Shown here piece after piece: positions 1 through 6,312 of a stretch of 64,000 nucleotides of DNA (the first letter of the stretch is position 1; every line of letters starts with the position of its first letter). The DNA is taken from contig JAXGYV010000001.1 of NCBI GenBank assembly GCA_040772045.1, forward strand, positions 270,081 through 334,080, written 5' to 3'. A program made the position numbers and the translations under genes. The notes below the pieces were generated by a model. That model was given only the letters and a program-made list of their open reading frames with translations. It was not told where the DNA came from and searched no databases. This DNA comes from JAXGYV01 sp040772045 (GTDB lineage: Bacteria; Actinomycetota; Thermoleophilia; UBA2241).

Positions 1-271
1 TCACGCGAGTGGCCATCGTCGCGCCGCCCGCCGAACGGTGGGCGAAGTACTGCAGCCGCATCATCTCCGCAGAGTGAGCCTCGGCGGCACGACACAAGTT
101 TGCCCTTATGGCCACGCAAGGCAGGCCGCGACGCGCGCGTTCACGGTTGATGAGCACCACAACCGTTCGCTCCTGGCTGCTCAGGCCAGCTGACGCCGAG
201 GCTACTACACCCAGTGAGAATGCGGTGACCACCAGGAGCACGAAGGCCACGACACTACGTCTTCTCGCCAT
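1..271 (-). CDS. CAP/SCP-superfamily secreted protein, N-terminal part (cut by window edge)
   Basis: The first 90 codons of a gene run off the left edge. The product opens with a basic n-region (MARRR), a hydrophobic stretch and an Ala-rich cleavage region (ASASAG near residues 25-30), so it is probably exported. The following residues (INRERARRG, then AEAHSAEMM and YFAHRSAGG) match the start of the CAP domain found in YkwD-type proteins, whose role in bacteria is mostly unknown. The ATG follows GGAGGAGGGACCTG and overlaps the rsfS stop as TGATG, so it is the last visible gene of the rplU-rsfS run. The domain call is fairly secure from the motif; the function is not. Confidence 0.75.
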   Translation of the reverse strand, partial: MARRRSVVAFVLLVVTAFSLGVVASASAGLSSQERTVVVLINRERARRGLPCVAIRANLCRAAEAHSAEMMRLQYFAHRSAGGATMATRV

Positions 272-657
272 CAGGTCCCTCCTCCACGTGCTTCTCTGCG
301 GGGTTCGTCGTCCACTTGCGGGTTCCCTTCGTCGTCGAACCGGATCCGCGGCACGTCTCCCCACAGGACCTCGAGACGGTAGAACGACCGGGCATCCGGC
401 GTGAATACGTGGATCACCGTGTCGAGGTAGTCAAGCAGGATCCAGTCGCCCTCTCGCTCCCCTTCGATACGCGCGGCACGCACTCCGCGCTCGCGTAGGC
501 CTCGCTGGATCTCCTCGGCTATCGCTTTGGTTTGACGAGAGGTGCTTCCGGAAAGGACAACGAACCAGTCGGTGAACGTGACTGCCTCGGCCATCTCGAG
601 CAGGACCGCGTCCTGAGCCTTTTTGCCGAGCGCCAGAGCGATGGCCTCGCGGCCTAT
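271..657 (-). CDS. rsfS: Ribosomal silencing factor RsfS
   Basis: RsfS binds ribosomal protein L14 and blocks joining of the ribosomal subunits when nutrients are low. The hallmark block FTDWFVVLSGSTSRQTKAI is followed by DWILLDYLDTVIHVF, the family's core. The first ATG is at 594, but the reading frame stays open upstream and encodes the expected N-terminal helix (GREAIALALGKKAQDAVLLE). That stretch holds no ATG, GTG or TTG, so I extend the gene to an ATA at 657, which follows GGGGAG; this start is an inference. A frameshift or a shorter protein from 594 are the alternatives. It follows the LCP gene closely and its stop overlaps the CAP gene start. Confidence 0.85.
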   Translation of the reverse strand: MGREAIALALGKKAQDAVLLEMAEAVTFTDWFVVLSGSTSRQTKAIAEEIQRGLRERGVRAARIEGEREGDWILLDYLDTVIHVFTPDARSFYRLEVLWGDVPRIRFDDEGNPQVDDEPRREARGGGT

Positions 658-689
658 CCACTCCCCATGCGCTCGTTGCTCGTTCTCGC

Positions 690-1847
690 CTACTGGAGGT
701 CCTCGGCTTTCAGGTCGGCGCCGACGATCACCACGAGTGCCTTCGCGGGCAGATTCTCGCCGCGCAGCACCACGCCGCGGCCGAGTATAGCACGGATGTC
801 TTGAGCTACCGCGAGTGCCTCAGAGCCCGCTAGTATTTCCGTTTGCCGGTAGTCGAAGCTCTCGGCGTTGGCGGCAGCCGGCAAGTTAACATCGAGTGCT
901 GCCAGTTTGAGACGCACTGCGTCTGCCACGCCGATCCGGCCGGTCCCGTTCCTCACGTACACTGTGTAGGCGGCCGCGTAGCCAGGGACGCTGCGCGTGA
1001 CCTCGGCCAGCACTCGTGAGCGGTCGGCCCGGAAGACGAACTGCCCTTGATTGACCGTCCCCGCGGAGGGGATGCGCTCAACTCTCACTCGGCTCTCGAG
1101 CAGACCGCTGAGCACCTGGGCCGCCGCCGTACGCTCGTCCTCCGTGCCGCCTCCCCGCGCCACACTGTCGGCGACGGTCGTTCGGCGCACGTCGGCGGGC
1201 TGCAGCGCACCGGCTGCGAACACGGCCTGGAGCGCGGCTCGCGCCAGGGTATCCTCGTCTTCTCCCGTCTCTCCGCGGGCTCCAAGAAGGTTTGGCAACT
1301 GCGCCATCTCCAGACGCACCTCGCCTCGATAGGTGCGCCACACACCGCCCACACGCAGCGTGCAAGGTTGTGCCAACGCGAGCGTGACTCGTCCGCTGCC
1401 GGCGAGAGCTCGCAAGACGGCGTACGGGAGTCGTACATCGTGGGCGATGCTGGTGCCTACCAGTCTGCGTACGTTCGCCCGCAGGCGATCGCCGCCCATG
1501 ACATCGCCGGCCATCACGTACTCTCCCTGCGAGCCCTCGAGCAACAGCGTCCTGGGCAACGTGTAGAGGGACCACCCCCCGCGGCCTTGATCGAACAGCG
1601 CCAGGCAGGCGATAGGCCGTGGCCCGTTCGCCGCCGCCCCGAACGTAAGAAGCGTGAGTGACTGCCTCGCGTCTGCCGGGGACTCTTCTCGAGAGAGGTA
1701 CTTGGTGAGCCAGTACGCACCCAGCACAGCCCCCAGAGCGACAGCCCCAGCGAGGACGGCGAGGACGGCGAGCTGGCCGCGCCTGACCATCTCTCTCCGG
1801 CGCTCTCGCAACCGCCGCACACGATAGCCCCGACCAGCCTGTGCCAT
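690..1847 (-). CDS. LytR-CpsA-Psr (LCP)-like membrane protein with LytR_C domain
   Basis: The 385-residue protein has a basic cytoplasmic N-terminus, one membrane segment (about residues 25-47), a central extracytoplasmic region and a C-terminal LytR_C domain (from about residue 293, YVRNGTGRIGVADAV). LCP enzymes attach glycopolymers to peptidoglycan. The central part is only weakly LCP-like and I could not point to the usual arginine and aspartate catalytic set, so it may be a non-catalytic relative. Its ATG overlaps the yqeK stop as TGATG, which indicates translational coupling. An LCP gene between yqeK and rsfS is a recurring arrangement in Actinomycetota, from memory. Confidence 0.75.
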   Translation of the reverse strand: MAQAGRGYRVRRLRERRREMVRRGQLAVLAVLAGAVALGAVLGAYWLTKYLSREESPADARQSLTLLTFGAAANGPRPIACLALFDQGRGGWSLYTLPRTLLLEGSQGEYVMAGDVMGGDRLRANVRRLVGTSIAHDVRLPYAVLRALAGSGRVTLALAQPCTLRVGGVWRTYRGEVRLEMAQLPNLLGARGETGEDEDTLARAALQAVFAAGALQPADVRRTTVADSVARGGGTEDERTAAAQVLSGLLESRVRVERIPSAGTVNQGQFVFRADRSRVLAEVTRSVPGYAAAYTVYVRNGTGRIGVADAVRLKLAALDVNLPAAANAESFDYRQTEILAGSEALAVAQDIRAILGRGVVLRGENLPAKALVVIVGADLKAEDLQ

Positions 1848-2401
1848 CAGTCGTGCAGCTCGTTGTAGAGGGCTAATGTGTGGGGGTGGATAGCCTCCCC
1901 CTGCTGTAACAGGTGCGCGAGCTGCCCGCGCACACTAGCGCGTACGGCATCATCGAGCGACCAAGCGGCGAACGCCCGCACGCGCTCCACACCCTCATGC
2001 CGCCTGCCGGCGGCAGCACCATCGGCCACGTAGACGCACTTGTCGAGCACGCTCATGCGCGGACCCCCGACGGTATGCAGGGCGATCGCGCGCAAACAGG
2101 CCGCGCTCAAGCCGCTGTCGGTCAGCTCGGCGGCCGCCAATCGAGCGTGCAGCAGCTGTACCGGACGCCGCTTTTCCAGCCGGCTCACTCGCAACCCGAG
2201 CTCACGTGCTCGCCGGAGCGTCTCGATAGCTCCAAGCTCGCGACAGTAGTCGTGCAGCAATCCCGCCACCGCGGCCTCTTCCTCCTCCCCACCCCAGCGA
2301 CGAACCAGCTCGACTGCATACGCGGCCACCGCCTCACAGTGCTCGGCGAGCGCCGTGGAAACGCGCGTGCGCAGGAGCTCTCTCGCCACGGCCGGCGTCA
2401 C
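1847..2401 (-). CDS. yqeK: HD-domain Ap4A hydrolase YqeK
   Basis: The protein is 184 residues, the usual YqeK size. The metal-binding HD residues are visible: H21, the HD pair at 50-51 (GLLHDYCREL), H85 (LLHARLAA), H109 (IALHTVGG) and D120. Family members symmetrically cleave diadenosine tetraphosphate to two ADP. The gene starts with GTG and its first bases form a GTGA overlap with the nadD stop, a coupling typical of the nadD-yqeK-rsfS cluster. Confidence 0.9.
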   Translation of the reverse strand: MTPAVARELLRTRVSTALAEHCEAVAAYAVELVRRWGGEEEEAAVAGLLHDYCRELGAIETLRRARELGLRVSRLEKRRPVQLLHARLAAAELTDSGLSAACLRAIALHTVGGPRMSVLDKCVYVADGAAAGRRHEGVERVRAFAAWSLDDAVRASVRGQLAHLLQQGEAIHPHTLALYNELHD

Positions 2402-3027
2402 GACGGCCCCCCCGCGAGGAAGCCGGGCTCGCGATACAGGCCAGTCGACACGATCAACCCTTCTACCGCGGGCGGCACCAGATAGCGAATCGGCCGGCCG
2501 CGGCGCACGCGTTCGCGGATCTCGGTCGACGAGATGGCGACGCCGACGGACGCTAGGACGACCACCCTATCGCCGTACTCGCCAGCCGCCGCGGCCACGC
2601 ATGCGCGATCGTCGCCCGGCCGCAGGGCGACGGCCACACGGCAGAGTCGCAGAATGCCGGCCGGGTTTCGCCAGGTACGGAACGCAAGCAACGAATCTGA
2701 GCCCACAATGAACCAGAGGTCGGCAGCGGGCAGCGCTTCCTTGAGCGCGCCCAACGTATCCACGGTGAAGCGAAGTCCTCGCTCGATCTCTACCGGCTCC
2801 ACGTCAAAGCGCTCGTCGCCCGCAACCGCCGTCCGCGTCATCCGCAGTCGCAGCGCCGCATTCGCCCCGCCATCGATACGCTTGTGCGGTGGGTCGGCGG
2901 CGGGCACGAACAGGACCCGCTGGAGCGAGAGTTGCCACGCCGCCTCCGAGGCGATGAGCAGGTGGCCGAAATGAGGAGGGTTGAAACTGCCCCCAAGCAC
3001 ACCGATGCGCGGAGACGATGTCTTCAT
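2398..3027 (-). CDS. nadD: Nicotinate-nucleotide adenylyltransferase
   Basis: This enzyme adenylylates nicotinate mononucleotide to deamido-NAD in NAD synthesis. The nucleotidyltransferase signature GGSFNPPHFGH lies at residues 12-22 and the second signature ISSTEIRERV near the C-terminus. The frame is open for 46 more codons upstream, but those overlap proA and have low-complexity Ser/Arg/Ala content, so I place the start at the ATG at 3027, four bases after the proA stop. That gives 209 residues, the normal length. The GTGA overlap with yqeK follows downstream. Confidence 0.93.
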   Translation of the reverse strand: MKTSSPRIGVLGGSFNPPHFGHLLIASEAAWQLSLQRVLFVPAADPPHKRIDGGANAALRLRMTRTAVAGDERFDVEPVEIERGLRFTVDTLGALKEALPAADLWFIVGSDSLLAFRTWRNPAGILRLCRVAVALRPGDDRACVAAAAGEYGDRVVVLASVGVAISSTEIRERVRRGRPIRYLVPPAVEGLIVSTGLYREPGFLAGGPS

Positions 3028-3031
3028 GGCA

Positions 3032-4279
3032 TCAACTGCGGACCTGGCCGTCTCCCCAGATCTCGTACTTCGTGCAGGTGAGCTCGCGCACGCCGATCGG
3101 CCCGCGGGCGTGGAGCTTCTGCGTGGAGACGCCGATCTCGGCGCCGAAGCCGAATTCGGCGCCATCGGTGAAGCGCGTGGAGGCGTTCACGTACACACAC
3201 GCGGCATCGACTCTCCGCAGGAACGTGCGCGCGGCCACGGCGTCTTCCGTGACGATGGCCTCGGAATGACCACTACCGTAGGCTGCGATGTGCTCCAGCG
3301 CCTCTTCAAGTGAGTTGACCACGCGTACAGCGAGCTTGAGTGCCATGAACTCCGTCTCATAGTGAGACCGATTCGCGCGCTTGAGCTGAAGCCCTTCTAT
3401 GAGCGTGGTTGTCGCTTTGTCGACCGCCATCTCCACGCCACGGCGATCGAGTTCCTGCAGCAGCTGGGGCAGCAGGGTGGCCGCCACCCGCTGGTGCACC
3501 AACAGCGTCTCGGCCGCATTGCCGGTGCCCGGACGCTGGCACTTCGCGTTAACGACGATCGCGTGCGCCTTGTCGAGATCGGCCGCGCTGTCCACGTAGA
3601 CGTGGCAGTTGCCACCGGCCGCGTACAGCAAGGGGATGTGGCTGTGGGCGACGAGGTACTCGAGCAAGTCGGCGCCGCCGCGAGGGACGATGACGTCCAC
3701 CGCGTCGCGACACCGCAGCAGTTCCAGCAGCTCCTCCCGATCGGGAGATAGATGACTCACGCTCCGGGCCGCCAGTCCAGACTCCAGTACAGCCCCCTCG
3801 ATGACTTCCGCCAGAATGCGATTGGAGTGCTTGGCGGCGGCGCCGCCACGCAGAATGACGGCGTTGCCGCTCTTCAAACACAGAGCTGCCGCGTCTACGG
3901 TAACCGCTGGACGGGATTCGTAAATGACCGCCACCACGCCCAGAGGGACGCGTACCTGGCGTACGTCCATGCCGTTCTCCAGCCGCCATCCGCGTACTAC
4001 TTCCCCCACTGGATCGTCCAGCGCGACCACACGACGCACACTGCGAATGGCGTCCCGGAGTCGCTCTTCATCCAGCAAGAGGCGATCGATCAGCGTCTCC
4101 GGCAAGCGCGATTGGCGAGCCAGACGCAGATCTTCGGCGTTGTCGCGAAGGATCTCGTCGAAGCGCCGCTCGAGAGCCTCGGCTATGTGGTGAAGAGCAT
4201 CGTCTTTCCTCGCCCTGGTGAGAAGAGCGAGTTCTCCCGCGGCCGCCTTTGCCGCACGACACGTCTCGTCGGTAGTCAT
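3032..4279 (-). CDS. proA: Gamma-glutamyl phosphate reductase-like protein lacking the catalytic cysteine
   Basis: ProA reduces gamma-glutamyl phosphate in proline synthesis. The 415-residue protein aligns over its full length with the family (VIYESRPAVTVDAA, LYAAGGNCHVYVD, C-terminal GAEIGVSTQKLHARGP). In known ProA the nucleophilic cysteine sits in RPSxCN-type motifs; here the motif reads RPGTGNAAETLL, so glycine 253 (codon GGC, about 3521-3523) replaces it, a one-base change from TGC. A cysteine appears six residues earlier (C247 in NAKCQRP), a position usually occupied by threonine. proB, often the neighbour, is absent: only 82 bases separate this gene from obg. The fold assignment is firm; activity is doubtful. 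Confidence 0.88.
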   Translation of the reverse strand: MTTDETCRAAKAAAGELALLTRARKDDALHHIAEALERRFDEILRDNAEDLRLARQSRLPETLIDRLLLDEERLRDAIRSVRRVVALDDPVGEVVRGWRLENGMDVRQVRVPLGVVAVIYESRPAVTVDAAALCLKSGNAVILRGGAAAKHSNRILAEVIEGAVLESGLAARSVSHLSPDREELLELLRCRDAVDVIVPRGGADLLEYLVAHSHIPLLYAAGGNCHVYVDSAADLDKAHAIVVNAKCQRPGTGNAAETLLVHQRVAATLLPQLLQELDRRGVEMAVDKATTTLIEGLQLKRANRSHYETEFMALKLAVRVVNSLEEALEHIAAYGSGHSEAIVTEDAVAARTFLRRVDAACVYVNASTRFTDGAEFGFGAEIGVSTQKLHARGPIGVRELTCTKYEIWGDGQVRS

Positions 4280-4361
4280 TCGGCCTCCTGGGACGTCGCG
4301 CGCAAGCGTACCATGGCCGCGAGCCGGGAGGAGCAGCTCCGCGTATACCAGCGCCCGTTTT

Positions 4362-5624
4362 TCACTCGAACTCGAACTCCTCAGACCCTACGAAGATGGT
4401 GTCACCAGGTCGCGCGCCGGCGAGCCGCAAGGCGTTGCTCACGCCGGCGCGCTCCATGACCATCTGTACGTAGGCAGCGGCCTCGGGGTTCTCGAGGTCT
4501 GCCTTAGCGACGAGCCGCTCCAGGGTAGTCCCGCGTACCCGGAAGGCGATCCCCTCGCGCTCCACCACGAAGTTCGAAGCGCGCTCGGGCGGACGGAGAA
4601 CTACCGGGAGAGCCTCCGCGACCTCCGCTTGCGGCTCGGGCAGCGCCCGCTCGATAGCGTGCACCAGATCGTCCAAACCGCGACGATCCACGCTGGAGAC
4701 CGCTATCACGGGAGACCCCGACGGAGCCTCGCCGGGCAGCCGTGCTCTAACCGTCTGAATCTCGGCCTCCGTGATCAGATCGCACTTCGTAAGCACCACC
4801 AGGGCCGGCCGCCGCGCGAGTTCCGGCCGAAACGACGCCAGCTCGTCGCGAACCGTCCGCAAGGCGTGCACCACGGCCGCCGCGCCGCTCGACGCATCGA
4901 CGATGTAGAGCAGCAGGGCCGTACGTTCCACGTGCGCCAAGAACCGGTGACCGAGACCCACACCCTGGCTCGCGCCCTCGACAAGGCCGGGGATATCGGC
5001 CACCACCAGACTCCGTTCGCCGCACGTCAGGACACCCAAATTGGGCTCCAGGGTGGTAAAGGGATAGGGAGCGACCTTCGGCCTGGCGCGCGTGAGCGCC
5101 GCCAGCAGCGACGACTTGCCCGCGTTGGGCAAGCCGACGAGCCCAACGTCGGCGAGGAGCTTCATGGTGAGGACGAGCCAGCGTTCTTCCCCGGGCAGGC
5201 CGCGCTCGGCGAAAGCGGGTGCCCGGCGCCGCGAGGAGACGAAACGGGCGTTTCCGCGCCCGCCCTCTCCGCCGGCGACGACACGCACGCGCTGCCCCTC
5301 GGCGACGAGGTCGGCGACGAGGTCGCCCCCCGGCGTGCAGACCTCCGTACCTACGGGTACGTCCACAACGAGCGTCACACCGTCGGCGCCGTGACGACCT
5401 CCGCCACTCCCGTGCTGACCGCGAGGCGCCACGAGATGCACCTTGCGGCGGAAAAAGGAGAGGTCGCGTGCTTGCCGGGTTGCTCTGAGCACGACGTTGG
5501 CCCCGTGCCCACCGTCGCCACCGTCCGGACCTCCCTTCGGCACGTACTTTTCGCGCCGAAAACTGACGCAGCCGTTGCCTCCGTGGCCGCCACGAACGTT
5601 GATCTTGGCGCGGTCAGCGAGCAT
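4362..5624 (-). CDS. obgE: GTPase Obg/CgtA
   Basis: Obg is an essential GTPase acting in 50S subunit assembly and stress signalling. Three domains are visible in 420 residues: the glycine-rich Obg fold (residues 1-158), the G domain with G1 GLPNAGKSS (164-172) and G3 DIPGLVEGAS (210-219), and a C-terminal OCT domain (about 345-420). The G4 motif reads TKCD (279-282) instead of the usual NKxD, a tolerated variant in the family. The gene follows rplU-rpmA, its near-universal context, 27 bases downstream of rpmA. Confidence 0.95.
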   Translation of the reverse strand: MLADRAKINVRGGHGGNGCVSFRREKYVPKGGPDGGDGGHGANVVLRATRQARDLSFFRRKVHLVAPRGQHGSGGGRHGADGVTLVVDVPVGTEVCTPGGDLVADLVAEGQRVRVVAGGEGGRGNARFVSSRRRAPAFAERGLPGEERWLVLTMKLLADVGLVGLPNAGKSSLLAALTRARPKVAPYPFTTLEPNLGVLTCGERSLVVADIPGLVEGASQGVGLGHRFLAHVERTALLLYIVDASSGAAAVVHALRTVRDELASFRPELARRPALVVLTKCDLITEAEIQTVRARLPGEAPSGSPVIAVSSVDRRGLDDLVHAIERALPEPQAEVAEALPVVLRPPERASNFVVEREGIAFRVRGTTLERLVAKADLENPEAAAYVQMVMERAGVSNALRLAGARPGDTIFVGSEEFEFE

Positions 5625-5651
5625 GAGCAGGCGGGAGAGCCCGCCCCGAGA

Positions 5652-5903
5652 TCACTCGGGTGTGACGGAGATGAACCGCCGGTTGTCGCGCGCAGTGAAC
5701 GCGACGCGACCAGACACGCGAGCGAAGATGGTGTGATCTCGGCCAATGCCAGCGCCATCGCCCGGCCGGAACACGGTACCCCGCTGGCGAACGATGATGG
5801 ATCCCGCCGGGACGACTTGGCCGGCGAACACCTTGACGCCGAGCCGCTTGGCGGCCGAATCGCGTCCGTTACGGCTAGTGCCTGCGCCCTTCTTATGAGC
5901 CAC
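5652..5903 (-). CDS. rpmA: 50S ribosomal protein L27
   Basis: L27 sits at the peptidyl-transferase centre. The sequence begins AHKKGAGTSRNGRDS after the initiator and keeps the family core GQVVPAGSIIVRQRGT. No Firmicutes-style cleaved N-terminal extension is present. It starts with GTG inside the last codons of rplU (11-base overlap), so the two ribosomal proteins should be translationally coupled. Length (83 residues) is normal. Confidence 0.97.
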   Translation of the reverse strand: MAHKKGAGTSRNGRDSAAKRLGVKVFAGQVVPAGSIIVRQRGTVFRPGDGAGIGRDHTIFARVSGRVAFTARDNRRFISVTPE

Positions 5904-6228
5904 TCTTCTTCTCCTTCAGGGCGATGGATTCGATGGCGATGCGAGAGAGTCGGCTGCGATGCCCCCGCGTCTTCTTGAATGTGCTCTTGGGTTTGTACGT
6001 GAACACCCTGATCTTCTGCCCTAAAACATGCTCGAGTACTCTGGCCTTCACCTTGGCCGTCTTAGGGTCCGCGGAACCGTCGGTGGTGCGGACGAGCAGG
6101 GTTTCCAGCGTAAGCGACTTGCCCTCATCTACAGCCAGGCGGTCGACGAGCACCTGATCGCCAGCGCTCACCTTGTACTGCTTGCCGCCCACGCGGACGA
6201 CGGCATATGTGACGGGGTTTTCGGTCAT
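5893..6228 (-). CDS. rplU: 50S ribosomal protein L21
   Basis: L21 binds 23S rRNA early in assembly. The start YAVVRVGGKQYKV and the C-terminal block FTYKPKSTFKKTRGHR are family hallmarks. The frame is open to an ATG at 6258, but that codon overlaps the promoter -10 box; the ATG at 6228 has a GAGGGAG ribosome-binding site five bases upstream and is the better start, giving 111 residues. It heads the rplU-rpmA-obg run. Confidence 0.96.
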   Translation of the reverse strand: MTENPVTYAVVRVGGKQYKVSAGDQVLVDRLAVDEGKSLTLETLLVRTTDGSADPKTAKVKARVLEHVLGQKIRVFTYKPKSTFKKTRGHRSRLSRIAIESIALKEKKSGS

Positions 6229-6256
6229 GCAGACTCCCTCAGGACAACGGGCGCTC

Positions 6257-6286
6257 ATGGTAGAGCATGGCGCTTGCGAGTGTCAA
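6257..6286 (-). promoter_or_regulatory. Promoter of the rplU-rpmA-obg run
   Basis: On the minus strand a perfect TTGACA (-35; 6281-6286) is followed after 18 bases by TACCAT (-10; 6257-6262). Transcription would begin near 6250, about 20 bases before the rplU start codon. Confidence 0.6.
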
Positions 6287-6312
6287 ACACACGCGCGGCG
6301 GATCTCACGCCA

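Noticed and set aside
2398..3165. A longer NadD with a 46-residue N-terminal extension
   Set aside because: The extension overlaps proA, is low-complexity and precedes the conserved start; the ATG at 3027 is the expected N-terminus.
4218..5978. Long open frame (586 codons) on the plus strand opposite obg and rpmA
   Set aside because: It is antisense to well-conserved genes and its composition (Arg/His/Pro-rich, no domain) is what GC-rich DNA gives on the opposite strand. The same holds for the 420-codon frame at 6028-7290 and the 519-codon frame at 13529-15088.
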